Translations under genes and position numbers: made by a program | Assembly: GCF_000003855.2 (NCBI RefSeq) | Contig: NW_003101660.1 | Span: forward strand, 564,774-628,773 | Origin: Blastomyces gilchristii SLH14081 | Lineage: Eukaryota; Ascomycota; Eurotiomycetes; Onygenales; Ajellomycetaceae | Length of the DNA stretch: 64,000 bases | Reading direction: 5' to 3' | Part shown: positions 12,579 to 24,835 of the stretch, in pieces | Numbering within the stretch: the first letter of the stretch is position 1 | Layout of the letters: each line of letters begins with the position of its first letter | Notes under the pieces: model-generated | Database searches by the model: none | What the model was told of the DNA's origin: nothing | Seen by the model: the letters and a program-made list of their open reading frames with translations, nothing else

Positions 12579-14253
12579 CTGGATCTATGTGATCGAATTG
12601 AGATTCCAGGTTAGTTTCTTTTCAAAATCAATGGGGGATTTGCCCGAATACGGGGCCTTTGCGACAAAGGAAGGAAAGGGCAATCCCTCTACGCTGTATG
12701 TTGTTATATGATGGTGCTTTAACAGTAAGATGACCATCGCAATTTACTGTGTCATATGAAATTATTCACTGGAGGAATTATTAAAGATAAATATGTGCAA
12801 TCCTCTGTCCTATCATGTATTCTTCGTTGGAAGCTGACAGACAACAGCCAGGCATAGATATAAATAATTTGCACAGACAGAAAGTTACTGCATTGGGGGA
12901 GTCTTTTCAAAGAATCCCGGCAACACACGGTTCTCTTGAGGTTCCTATCTGATGTATTAAGCCGGGCGCCGATTCTTGATAAAGACTCGATATGTGCCAG
13001 AAGAACTCTTAATCCTGTCGCAGAATACCAACGGAGACCCCTTCACCTCCCACCCGCGCAGAGGCAAGCAGGGCTAACGATGCTCTTTCCGTCATAGGAA
13101 CTGTTGCATGTGCTACGGGTCCGCTTTGACTCATAGATGGAGAGCTGGACTTGTGCGTCTGTTTCCGTCAATCGCGTGGTCAGTTGTAAATTCATAGCCA
13201 GACTGACTTGAAACAGATGCGGGCGGCTCTCTGCCATGACAATTTGCAAGTCGAACCCTCAGACAGAAGCGACGGGCTAATGGAACGGTTTCTCTTCTGC
13301 ATCCAAACACACAAACACATTCTTTCAACGGTCCTCTTTTTTTTACACCTTGATTGACACTCTTTGAACCCTCCGGAAACTGACCGCCTTCCGTCCCAAG
13401 CGGGCACCTTGGGGCAATGTCGACGGTTTCCCAGCGAAGATGGGGGATCTGGGAAGCCGAACTTGGTTCGTGCGGTGCACTCTGTTCGTGTCTGGTTTCA
13501 TTTCATGATTTTGATTTGATGGTGTTGAGCGGAAAGGACGGATAAATTAAGAAATTTAGCGCGGGGTCGCTGGTAGATAGTTACCCTGCTGCTCTCGCGA
13601 AAAAGGATAGCATTGCCCAGTGGCTATGGTGTACCGGGATGGTTTACGAGCAGCCGATCTGCCATTTCTGCTCGTGGAGAAAGTATTAACTGCATTCAAA
13701 TGTTCCGCCTCCATGACCTGTCGAGGAATAACAATTCTTTTTGGCGTACCCTCGACACCGAAACGACTGTTCACTCAGTTCTTCCGTCTCCCAATGAACA
13801 TATTGAACCTCCAGATTTCACCTTTAAACCCAGCCGAAGGGTCCGGCATCTTGGCACCATTCGTGGCACGAGAAATGCCCCTTATCCTTCGCCAAAAAAA
13901 AAAAAAAAAAAAAACCGAGGAAACACATCCCAAGCCAGTTGAGCCGCAAAGCGGGTCAAGGAATTCCTTGCGACGGTGCTCTGGGGGTTTAAATTGGGAC
14001 TCGGATACGAGATGCAACCATCCATCGCGCTACACTGCACTCAACCATGAAAACGCAGCGTCAGGCACCCTTCGAACAGACCCATGGCAGGCGAGGCTCA
14101 ATACGAGTTGCAATCCTTTTTGGTTTTCACCCCGATTCTATAAAGTGAACAGTGTGGTTCGATAGAATCCCATAAAACCATTTTCTTTTTTTTCTTTTAT
14201 CGAAAAAAACCGAAAAAGAAAAAACGCCCCCAACAAGACAATCTCTCCCAAGA

Positions 14254-14759
14254 ATGAAGTTCTTTAGCCTGCTCGTGGCCCTACTCGGGTTCCTACCCTT
14301 TCTCGCTGCAGCTTTCCCTGTAGCAGACCCCGTTGCAGAGCCAGAAATGCACCTGGAGAAGCGTCGATCGGCACAAACCTGCAGGATTGTCAATCTCCGC
14401 AAAGGCGAATACGTTAACTGCCGGTACGGCCCGACCACGAAGGCGGGCAACATCTTTGCCTTCCGCCAGGGCCAGAAACGTACCTTCTCCTGCAAGAAGA
14501 AGGGGCAATGTATCAAGGGTAATTGGTAAGTTTGCGGCGAAAACTAGCTAGAAGCAGGTAATACAGATGGAAAAGGGAAAGGAAACTAAAAGATTTTGAC
14601 TGCAGCACCTGGGATCGAATCACCCTGTACGGAGTTACGTGTTATGTCAGTGGATATTACACGGATAGTCGTTGCTCCAGCAGTATGTTCCCGATTTCTT
14701 TCCCTCCGTTCACGGAAATAGAGCTAACTATGACTCTAGAACGACTCCCGAAATGTTAG
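14254..14759 (+). CDS. Small secreted Cys-rich protein with SH3b-like core
   Basis: Predicted secreted protein of 122 residues. Proposed exons: 14254-14525, 14606-14682, 14740-14759, with GTAAGT and GTATGT donors and CAG and TAG acceptors. The N-terminus (MKFFSLLVALLGFLPFLAAA) is a clear signal peptide, followed by a short acidic propeptide ending EKR at about residue 37, a Kex2-type cleavage site. The mature part has eight cysteines, enough for four disulfides. It resembles a bacterial-type SH3 (SH3b) domain: a VNCRYGPTT segment like the family's LNVRSGPST, a KKKGQC turn and a YVSGYYTDSRC end like the family's GWV..Y strand. SH3b domains often bind cell-wall glycans or peptides; that role here is inference. 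It stands alone in gene-poor DNA. Without the two short 3' exons the protein would lose its last four cysteines. Confidence 0.8.
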
Positions 14760-15823
14760 AAGCTACTTCAGGATGTTCGACTGAATAATCTATCCCCATA
14801 CGCTCACTGCGGATAAAATGGAGGGGTCGCGGAGGAGTGATATTGTTGTCTAGATTGCCTAGATTGTTTGTATTGAGTTTCTTCCTTCGTTCTGCCCAGT
14901 CATGAAACATAAACGTCAGCCATATTAAATGCACACACTTGAGAAGTCAGTGGTTTCTCAATTTTTTATTCCTTTGGGTCGGGTTCAGGTTGGGAAATAT
15001 TTCGCCGCTCAGGAACAATTCGATGCTTAGAATTCGATTTTTAACTGCAAGACCGCCTGTTCGCCTATTAAACGAAAAATGTGATCCATGCGGCCTGGTC
15101 AGGATAAAAAAAAGTGATGAGAGTTCCCGGCAATACTCAAACATCTTCATTCCATGTAGCGCGATATTCTTGATATCTCCTGGGATTGAAATTCGCTTGG
15201 GACCTGCTGCTTGCTCTCCAGCTCGGGCCTGATACGAGGCTACTACTGAACTGGTCCTGATCATGTCTCTTGAAATGCATAGCATAGGGCTTCTGTATCT
15301 CGTCAGCTTGCCAGGCATATAAGAACAGTTCACTAATGACCTGGCTGGAATTTTAGGCCAACCAGCCTGCCCATATCCCCCCTTGCACCAACTTCGGACC
15401 TCGTTTCGTGCGAATTTCCGACGGCTTCTTTCATAGCACCGGACAAATACGAGAATCGGTGATTACGAGTAAGAAACCTTGCCTTTGTTAACAGGGTTAT
15501 TATCAATCATGCTCTTCCACATGCTCCAGAAGCTTACGTCTGCTGACCTTCGAGCTAGCTCCCAGGCGACCCGGGGGGATGGTTAGGGGCGTGGTGCCTA
15601 AACCCGGGCTGGCAATCCCCGGGGCATGGGGAGGGGTCAGGCCCTTAACTGAAACTCCGGGCGAACCCTGGTACAAAAAAGGTACCTAACTTGGGGGTTC
15701 CAAGGTTAGAGGCTGTCTAGCCAAGTTAGTTCAGGGTTTCAAGTTCAGCGAATTGCCTAATAGGGCTTAACTCAATCCTAATCGGGCAAGGCGCGATATG
15801 GCCCAGCCGCTGTCGATTTCAAG

Positions 15824-15830
15824 TATATAA
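15824..15830 (+). promoter_or_regulatory. TATA-like box without an obvious gene
   Basis: TATATAA followed within 30 bases by a pyrimidine-rich tract (CCTTCTTCC, CTCCTCGC) like the leaders of expressed genes in this window. No coding frame follows, so this may mark a non-coding transcript, a decayed gene or chance. Confidence 0.25.
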
Positions 15831-18800
15831 ACTCCCAATTCCCTTCCCGCAGCTTGACCATCCTTCTTCCACCGCCCTATTCTCCTCGCTTTCCTTTGCA
15901 GTTCCCACTTCACTTGTCTCTTCGTCTTGTGCCGTCACCCTCAGCTTCACATAGAGCGGTTGCACCACAGCTGCACAAATTGGAATTCTGGTCATCTTTT
16001 TCATGCCATTTCCCGTCAGCCCAACTGATTGATTGGATTGGGATATGAGATACTCTTCCGCACATTGCTGACAATGATCTCAATCCATTCTTGATTGATC
16101 TATTTTCCCATCAGTTATCGAGCTCCTATGCACTGTGGACAGACAATCTCCGAAAATGAATTCGTCGCTGGAATTCTAGTTGTCTAAGGTGTTGGCGACT
16201 GGGCGTCCCCGGTGCCTCCCTCCCCCATGAATCTGCAGTGGCTGGCTGGCCATTATTACCCCATGGCAATAGTATCTCAGTACAGCAATTGTTCCGCCTT
16301 GCTGCTCCAAAGAGGTCATTGTGCGTTGATTTGGGACCATGATGAGATCTACCAAGAGCAGAACTCAGGTCGTGCGCTGGATGCAGGGGAGTTGAATCCC
16401 CCCACCCCCCCGAGACGAAATGTGGCTTTTGGTGGCAGTATTGTCGTAGCTAATGATGATGCGAAGCTTCTGCGCTGTATCAGCCAGATGCGAAACCTGA
16501 AGAGGTGGAGATCTGCCCTGTTGCCTGGTACGTGATGGTCTGCCACACTACCAGCATGGATGTGGATCTTGCGAGGCCTTGCTAAGAAATCAAGCCCTCG
16601 TGCAAGGAGGAGCAATTCTATCATCAAATGGTCCTCCTGGCTGAACTTCCAGTCTTGAGACAGGATTGCAGACATTGGACGCCCAAGCATGCGCAAGAAT
16701 CAAGTTTCCCGTGGAGAAGCCTTCACAAGTCCAGTGGGAGAAAAAAAAAAGAGGCAAGGTGGGGGCGGGTGGGTAAGGGATTGCCACACCCAGCAGCACA
16801 GCACCGTCTTTCCGCCATTGTGCCGCCCTCATCGCGCACCAACTCCCTGCGTTGATCAAGCATCAAATATTTCCTGATCTAGCTGCAATTTAGTGCAGCT
16901 ATGTCTATCTACACAAGGATCATATTAAAGGTGCTAGAGCCCGGAGTTCTGATATATAAGGGAGCAACCGCAGCGGTGTTTGGCAGAGCTTTTCCATCTC
17001 GTCTTCATCGTTGATCTTCGTGTGGACATAGCTTAGCTAGCGGGTAGTTAGCTATTAGCTATAGAATCGCGTGCTGACCGCTATCTAATCGGCGTGCAGG
17101 TAGTCGCCATCACAGGTAAACAAAGTTGAGTACAATGGCCCTATGTGCTACGTCATACGTCCAGCTCGAAACAGGCTCAATTCTTCAACACTTATCCCGC
17201 TTACATCCAAAGAAAAAGTTGGGGTTCGGCCTTGAGCCTAAAGCCAACCTTTTCCAGTCAAAAAGATGTCAGTCCTGGCTGCTTCTTCCCGCTGATCCTA
17301 TAAGATAACTTCAAACCTCCATACGTTTCCAGTTGAAGGAACTGCCATAGCTTCAAGAGCACTAACTACTCCAATTGATTCAGTGTCGACGTGCATCCCA
17401 ATTCCTTCTTCCTTACATCTCCTTGACAACACCTTTCAGTATATTATGTCTTCTACACGGCCATAGCGTTATTCCATAGTCTTCCTATGTGGTGCCACGT
17501 TGGTAACAGTGGAGATACCAGCTCTATTCGTCCCGAAATTGTCATTCAACCCGCAACAGCTTGGTCTCCATTTCCTCGGAGTTATCGTTCCGACCTCGGA
17601 GAGTAGCTTAGAAGCACGTTGCTAGACTTTTGAATGAATCGAGCTAGTTGTCGAATTTTGCGCCAGACCAGACCCCCCCCCCTTTTTTTTTTTTTTTCTT
17701 TCTTGCTCTGATATCTTATATTTGTGCTTATGTACAATTACTTAGGGTCATTCTTATTTTTGCCGATTCAGACTCATTCAGCAAATGTCTGAAGGCCACT
17801 GGAATGCATATCTCTCCCCATTGTTAGGGTTTTGCCATAGCGACATACGGGAAGCAGATTGTCACCGCAGCCAGTTATAATTACACATCTGGTTGATTGG
17901 TATCATGAGAAATCAGCCAGTATTGAAGCTGACCATCACTTTCATCCAGCAAGTATACAGGGGGGTTTTATTGAGCCTTTCTGGTATGAAGTCAGTGCCT
18001 CCCGCCCCCATCCATAAATCGCGGACCACTACTCTTCATGTGGCATTCTTTGGCCTTATTTCCGTGGAAAGGTACAGCACAGCTACACGGCAATGCGGAA
18101 TCAGAGGTGTATAGGCCCAATCTTCACAATGAATGAATGGCTCTTTCGTTGCTTCATTAAACTTTATTCACTTAATTATTTATTTTATTCAGATAAACCC
18201 TGCGCGCTGAGAGCGCTCAGACTAAACACTGACATGGGTTTATTTAGCTTTAATAATTTCCAACCTCGGTCACACGTTCGTTCACACCTTTATTTGAAAA
18301 TGTTGAGTTAGGAGCCAGCTCTGAAGTAGTCTGCTGATGGAGATATGCCACGATGTGAAGCCACTCAAACCCAAGCACAATAAGTAGCACTGTGCATAAA
18401 GGAATTCTGCAACATCAAGTCGTAGGGAATTTTCGCTTTATCATTATAAGGTTTGAGATGCCGTGGTTCGGCGCGGCAACGGCGTTGATAGGCCTGGGGA
18501 AATTCTACCTGCGGGGCCTTCCCCATCTCCTGAAGTATCTTTTCGGCATTCATCTTTTCTGTAACAAGAGGATAAGTAATATAATAAATAATCCACCCCC
18601 ACAAGTTGTGGCCTTGATGATTAATCCTGAAGAATTGATAACATTAATGCAGGTACATTACATGTACGCCGTACATACATTACATACAACATATATACAT
18701 ACCTTGCCTGTTGCAAGCCAAACTGCATACCGGAAGAAAAGGAAACATGGAAAAACGGCCATGCAGCGCTAATTCCGTGCAGATTATGCAGATGGTTCAT

Positions 18801-18926
18801 GTATCCGTACCACGAACGGTCTCCGCTGCAGATGACAATCAATTGGCGCCAACTTAAAACAAACATCTTAAAACGCCACGGTTACGGAGTAGTTATATCA
18901 GGTTTACCCTTGCACAATAATAAATA

Positions 18927-18929
<3 letters not shown>

Positions 18930-18970
<41 letters not shown>
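18930..18970. repeat. Poly(A) tract, 41 bases
   Basis: Uninterrupted A run in non-coding DNA, preceded by TATATA. No feature around it explains it. Confidence 0.9.
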
Positions 18971-18973
<3 letters not shown>

Positions 18974-20447
18974 AAACAAAGCCCATTATTGCTACGAAAG
19001 TTTGTCTGCAGAATAATCTCTCTCTGCTACTACTACATATATTATTATTTGAAATGATCCCGCAAAGGACCAAACGACCCCACCCCATTTTGTCTTCTTG
19101 AACCCATCATGCTCCACCCCCTGCTATATCCTATCCTATATACCACCCTCCCTTGTTGACAGATATTTGAATTAAAAGGTGGTAGTTTCACTAGTAGTAA
19201 TTAGCCCACAAAATCCTATCCTACGGAAGAGCCAAGGTATAGAAAAAGATATCTTCAGCACTCCGGCCCGGCTCATCCATCCGGCTCTTGACAAAAGATG
19301 TTGAATCTTAACGATCAGAAATATAAAAAACTACTATTGTACTCGGAGGATGTCCGAAAAGGGGGAAAGAAAAGGTCACCTAGGTAATTAGTGTACTTGG
19401 AGGAAATATACCTGACAAGGGGGTTCTAGAATTGATCGTTACCGTAGTATCCATAACACCGAGTACCCCTAACACCGTAGTACTCGCTGGGGAAAGTGGA
19501 TAGCACGGTCCTTCGCCATGCGGCCGCACGGAGCGTGCAATGATCTATCTACAAGGTTTATTATGATAATGAGCATATCTTGGGAATCCTCTAATCTTCT
19601 GTACCTAAACTCGCGCCCGGGATTGACCACTCCAGGGTGTGAAAATCTCTTCTTGGCGCTAAATCTAATGTAGACCAGAGAAACTACATGGAGTAAGAAC
19701 CTTATTAGACACATGCCTGCACGTCTTGTGATGCTTCACCTGTTGTGCATATTGGTTCTAATTCAGCAGGGCAATAGGGCCTCCCAAACCATGCTGTCCT
19801 GTCACCAGTGTGGCGGTAAAGGCATCTATCATCCTTGAGCCTCCTCCTCCTCCCCACGCTTGTTTGCGCGCTACCGGGGCGGCCCTGGTTTTCAGCACGT
19901 TTGTCCCCCGCAAATCGTTCGCCCGTTTTGGGTCCCTAGCGCTTTGTCTGAAGATTGTGTTGTGGAGATCAACGGCTCCAAACGGGGCCTCCAAAGAAGG
20001 GGGGAAGCGCTACAGTACCGCGCCATAAGTTTGAACCTTTTTCACAACTCAGGTTAGCGGTAGCACAGACCAATTAGGTTTTCGAGGAAGTTTCAAACCT
20101 TTGGCAAGGTACTGCATATGATTCTCCACTTCACCCCAAACTCCATCTCTAGTTATCCATCCTTCATATCAGATAGCGCCGCTTCTGTGACACGGAGATC
20201 ATGCCTCCGGCAAAAGTGTCCACGGGGTTATGTCTTCATGCCCAGCATGGGCGTTCGGAATACAGGGGATGGCATGGCTGCCACCACCACCTCTCAGAAG
20301 ATGAAACCAAACATCACCAGAGCGTCCGTGTGGACATCCATCAAGGTTGCAATCAGACATGAGGAGAATTGCCGGTTCAAATGCCTTGATGTAATGGTCG
20401 AGGAATCGACTGAAAGGTTTCATTCTGTGAAGCTCTAGAAATCTGGG

Positions 20448-20454
20448 TATAAAA
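20448..20454 (+). promoter_or_regulatory. TATA box of the LPMO gene
   Basis: TATAAAA lies 137 bases upstream of the ATG at 20591, with a CA-rich leader (ACAACTTTCAACATG) before the start. Spacing and sequence fit a regulated fungal core promoter. Confidence 0.6.
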
Positions 20455-20590
20455 GCATCCATTTCTCGTCCCGAGATGCTTGAATACCATCATCCAACAA
20501 CTCGCAACACTTTGACCAGTGCCATACCTTCTGTTCCTTCTGTCACTCCTTGTTAAACCTTCAAACCTTCAAACAGAAACAACTTTCAAC

Positions 20591-21301
20591 ATGCGCTTTA
20601 GCATCTGCCTCTTACCAGCCCTGGCGGCTTCGGCCTTCGCCCATATGGAAATGCGCCAGCCCTACCCTTTCCGAAGCAAGTTCAACCCGGCCAACGGCCC
20701 CGGGGACATCGACTACTCCAACACTAGTCCACTCGCCGCCAATGGTAAGCACTTCTAGCAAATATCCGTTCGAAAAGGAAGAATAGAGATGCTAATCCAT
20801 CACCTGTTAATAGGAGCCAACTTCCCTTGCAAGGGATATCATCAAGGCCCCAGTACCGGTTCGACCGCCACCTACAACGCTGGCGGAACCTACACGCTGA
20901 ATCTCGCCGGTTCCGCAACCCACGGAGGAGGGTCTTGCCAGATCTCCCTCAGCTACAACAATGGGGCCACCTGGAAAGTCATCAAGTCGATTATGGGAGG
21001 TTGCCCGCTGACCAGCTCATATTCTTTCCAAATCCCTTCGAACGCACCCAGTGGTAATGTCCTTCTCGCCTGGTCGTGGTTCAACCTCATTGGAAACCGC
21101 GAGATGTACATGAACTGCGCTCCAGTTACCATTGTAGGAGGCAATGGCGATATCAGCTATCTTCCCAATATGTTCGTTGCAAATGTTGGCAATGGATGCC
21201 GCACCACGGAGCGCAAGGAGACTGTTTTCGTCAATCCTGGACCCAACGTTGTCTATGGCGGGAATGTCTCGCCAGCCAATCCTGCCTACCCCGTCTGCTA
21301 A
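20591..21301 (+). CDS. AA11-like lytic polysaccharide monooxygenase, secreted
   Basis: Predicted copper-dependent oxidative polysaccharide-cleaving enzyme, 213 residues. Exons 20591-20744 and 20814-21301 (donor GTAAGC, acceptor TAG); the split Gly52 codon restores [16 protein letters not shown] 17-residue signal peptide ends SAFA, leaving His18 as the mature N-terminus; an N-terminal His is required for the copper 'histidine brace'. The second brace His is most likely His88 in ATHGGGSCQ, a sequence typical of AA11. The [10 protein letters not shown] segment near the C-terminus resembles the conserved end of the family core. There is no carbohydrate-binding module or C-terminal extension. Known AA11 members act on chitin; substrate here is inferred. 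The gene is isolated, with a TATA box at 20448. AA11 is preferred over AA9 or AA10 from the motif spacing, but the class is called by eye. Confidence 0.85.
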
Positions 21302-24300
21302 AGACTGTGAGGAACGCACGCCGGAGGTGGGTTCCCTTTGACTGGGCCAAGCTTGTTGCCAAGCAGGTGTAGGCTGGCATTCACCTTCTATTTTTCTTTT
21401 ATATAGTTAGTTATCTGCTTCCTTCCCGTGGCTGTGCTGCCGAAAATTATGAAGGGGTACTGGTACTTTGACTTGTACATACTATTGTTGCCTTTTGTGG
21501 ATAACTTCAAATTCAATCACATCGTTACTTTTTATCTCGCGGCCAAGTTCTTGACTGTAGCTACTCGGTTATTTCTTTAGTCTCCTTTCCAAGTTTTCCA
21601 AGCGTAGAAGGTCGAACGAAGGTGGAGGATGTGGAAAACATGCTTCCAATTTTTCTTCACGGGACCATGTCATTGTTGATTTGTATCGATATGACTCTTC
21701 ACTCAATCGAAATACCCAACTGAACAGCGAGACCTTCTCAAAAGGTGTCTTTTCGGTTCAATTTCGACACTTGCTGGTGGGACTAGCTAGGCGTGTTGCG
21801 ATGCATGGCGTTGACAAAGCGCTGCACTATAGTGGCGGTTGTTGATTTCGAGCCTTGAAATCGCTATATCAACAGAGGTACTTATCAGCCCTGAAATGAC
21901 AGATACTAACAGCCTCGGAAAGTTATTACCTATATTGAGAGGTAAATGGAGGGAACCCACGGCCTGGGGGCAAGTGCACTGTGGGCATTGATGAAGGGAT
22001 CGACCTCACGAATGACAACTGAAACCATGATCTATGAGAACTTGGCATAATGTCATCAATAGCAGGCATTAATCTGATCTGACCCGTATCGGATTGCGAG
22101 AAGTCCGGCGAGATGGAACACATCAGACCGAAAATCGCCATCGGCAGAGCAAGCTTCTTAAAGAGCCAAAACAACAAAAGACTGGATAATTCGCTGAATC
22201 TTCATATACCATGATATGAATTTCCGATTGTATGCAACGCGAGTCTTTCATCATTGTTTCACCAAAGCTCATTTTTGTTCGCGAGTCAGTCAAGAAGAAA
22301 GACCTAAGTAGGGTTGTCGTGAAATGAGAACGAAATACAGAAAATCCTCTGCTTCTTTGACAATTCTTAGAGGACTTTGCATAGTAGTTAGAAGTTCTGG
22401 TCGTTTCCTCTTAACTTGATGTTTTCAGATGCGCAGATCGTCCAAGCAAAGGCAGTCCATTCACTGGCCTGTGTACTCTCAAGTCCTGCATCACACCCAT
22501 CCCTGCGGTCGTGGTTGCAATACTACGTCACATTTAAAAAGTTTCGTAGTGAAAAGATTCATTATAGCGCTTAGGGTGGTTCCGCTCTTTTTTTTCTCTT
22601 TTTTCTCTTTTTTCTTTTTTTTTTTTCTTCTTTTTTTTTTGTTTTCAGGGTCCCTTCGACCTGGCATTCCCATCCTGCAAATGAATGACAGTGAGCACTG
22701 TATAGGCCATGATGACGAGGTTTTCAGAGGGATTTGTTGGCTTAAGTTTGCAAGCTTATAAGCCTCATTCACCTTCTTCTCTTTTCGTGTTGGAAGGTCC
22801 AATATCTCAAATGCCTGCAGTGGCAGAAAGGAGTAAGGCGACAGAATCTTCACAGGGCCAGCCTACGCGCGAGCGCCAGCGATCAATGGCGGGCGAAAGC
22901 AGGGAGTCTGAAGATTTGACGAAGGCGAATACCTAAGGATGGGCAGCTAGCTTCATTCTCAGCAGGGAACGGCTCAGAGAGGCAATTGGCTTTTACAGAC
23001 GGCTTGTCAGGCAGAATGGGCTCGATGGCCTAGTCATAGGAGATAAGCTGTTCGGGCGCGGAGACAAGTTAAACGCATGGCGTCTAGAACTGGGTTTATA
23101 AGCTGTCAGCTGCGGTAACGAAGAACAGGGAGCTGAGGTCGAAGAAGCCGATCGGAGAGTCGAGCGCTCCGACGAGCGCCCGGCAGCCAGGTGAGAAGGA
23201 GCTGATAGGTTAATTCCGACAGTGATGCAGGTAACTTTTCTTGCTATTGAACTATTTAGGCCGCCGTTGGTACTAGAGCTGAACAGCCCGTTTAGCTTGG
23301 AGTACTTTGTCCTGCGTGGTAGCCACAGAAAAAAGAAGCTCATGAGAGGTGTTCTGAACAGCAGAGAAGCCTCGCACTCTGTCTCTGCATTTTCCGCTTG
23401 AGGGTCTTTCAGATCAACCAGCCGCAGCCGCTCTTTCAATCAACTGCTCTTCGAAAAGCTGGTGTACTGTCTAGCTTCCCATCAAAGAACTTGCGGATGG
23501 TAGGGTCACACTCCCAACTACCTGGGCAGCTGGCCTAACCTTCTTGATAAGGTAGGGCAGTTAATGAACCTGCGCTTCGCTCCACAGAGACACTGAGTCT
23601 CTGCCTTCGTGCCTTCGTGATTGCTGGGAATGGTATCCAAGTTTCATCCGGATCTGCGCCAGCGCCATAAACGGCGGCCGCGAAGCTTTCGGCTACCGAA
23701 ATCCATATAGAGCTAAGTCTTACAGTAAACAATGGTAATCAGATGCAAGCACTTTGATGAAGGTGATCTGGTCTTTAACCACCTCACTCTCTAGGGTGCA
23801 GGCGTATGAACTGCCAAACCTCATTTAAGCCCTCTGGAACTCGCGAGGAACAAGGCGATGTTCAATGATGCCAGCCTTCATCACAGCTTCCAAACAGGTC
23901 CAATCAATCCATTCAGGTAAGTCTCTGCTCTTCGGATAGGCCTTCCCTCAAGTATAACGCTTGATGATTCATCACTCCTTTGCTTGATGGAAGGGCTTAT
24001 GTTCTTCCTTCAACTTCTTGAGAATTCCGTACGGGGATGGACCACTCTCTGATAGCGAAGTATAAATTCTGCTCCTAATCGTGTGGGCAGGTACTTGCTG
24101 AATTCAGTCAAGGCAATACTCTCCTCCTTTCTCAGGCGCTCGTAATACTCCCATTCCTTCAGCACATAACCATACGCGCTCTGCTCCTTTTTTTTAGTAA
24201 GATCCAGGTAAGATGTGACAGATACAGAGACTGATCTCACGGTTGGGTAAGGCTTATTTCCCTTTGGGCTGGCTCAGCCTCTCGGCCTGGATTGACTTAA

Positions 24301-24762
24301 GTGCCATATACCCAGGCCTTGAGCTTGGGGCTGAACACCGGGGCATATACCGGATATCCCTCCTTATTCTTCAGGGACACCTGCCTCTGAGTAGGGGTGT
24401 CCGGCGACATCGTGCCACTCGCAATGATACAATTCAGTTGCTTACGCGGCGGAGACGAAAATCTCGCGATTCGGATACGGGGAACAGTGGCACTAGTAAG
24501 CAGTCTTATTCCGAAAAAGCAGGGTTATCGAATGCGGTAGAAGTGACCACGAGAATCATAACTTTTATTCGAGGTATTATGTATGCAAATTGGATCAAGG
24601 TACAGAGGTGTGTAGGAGGTAGGACTCAGGAAGCGGGATGTAGCAAAACATTGACGTGCTCAATGGGCGCCAAGCACTCTTAACTGGATTAGGATATCGG
24701 CCACAACGCTAGTGACTAGCGAGAATAAATTTCGAGTCGCTAAATCAGCAGATATCCAATCA
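21302..24762. other. Gene-poor region with decayed open frames
   Basis: Downstream of the LPMO gene there is no supported intact gene. A T-rich tract lies at 22587-22645. Minus-strand fragments between about 22.99 and 24.24 kb look like broken coding sequence and are listed separately. A minus-strand frame at 21926-22177 has a hydrophobic start but no recognised product. Confidence 0.5.
22993..24240 (-). pseudogene. Possible decayed coding sequence, unidentified
   Basis: Three minus-strand open segments (24240-24010, 23732-23535, 23439-22993) and the DNA between them read like fragments of one or more old coding sequences broken by stops. The first segment has a protein-like charged stretch, KEWEYYERLRKEESIALTEF. 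No family was recognised. It could be a transposon gag remnant, a dead host gene or chance. Function is unknown and confidence is low. Confidence 0.2.
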
Positions 24763-24835
24763 GCCCACGTAGCTCAATGGTCAGAGCGTGCGGCTTTTAA
24801 CCGCAAGGCTGCGAGTTCGACCCTCGCCGTGGGCT
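24763..24835 (+). tRNA. tRNA-Lys (anticodon TTT)
   Basis: A complete cloverleaf without intron. The acceptor stem is GCCCACG paired with CGTGGGC (seven pairs). The D-arm is GCTC/GAGC, the anticodon arm TGCGG/CCGCA with loop CTTTTAA (anticodon TTT), the variable loop AGGCT and the T-arm GCGAG/CTCGC with loop TTCGACC. A seven-T run 21 bases downstream can terminate RNA polymerase III. It decodes AAA and, by wobble, AAG. Confidence 0.95.

Larger units (their letters stand above)
9745..14253. other. Gene-poor region with a degenerate tRNA and dispersed motifs
   Basis: The left end should contain the patatin-like gene promoter, including GGT and ATG triplet repeats (near 9743-9765 and 10110-10155). 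A TGTACATGTACA palindrome lies at 10297-10308 and two copies of TACTCCGTA at 10938-10960. A degenerate tRNA-Lys lies at 11340-11420. A 29-base T run is at 12550-12578 and an A run near 13890-13910. Several open frames of 60-200 codons exist, but none has a recognisable product, splice partner or consistent composition. Confidence 0.55.
14760..20447. other. Gene desert of about 5.7 kb with promoter-like sites
   Basis: No protein could be assigned. Two TATA-like sites (15824-15830 and near 16953-16959) are followed by pyrimidine-rich, transcript-leader-like DNA but by no long frame. A GC-rich stretch lies at 15555-15660. A 41-base A tract is at 18930-18970, a TACGGAGTA 9-mer at 18883-18891 and TACAT-rich DNA at 18650-18705. 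Short open frames are scattered on both strands without recognisable products. The right end is the upstream region of the LPMO gene. Confidence 0.5.

Noticed and set aside
13620..14165. Frame of 181 codons on the + strand
   Set aside because: Reads through a 20-base A run and shows no protein family; it also abuts the promoter of the secreted-protein gene.
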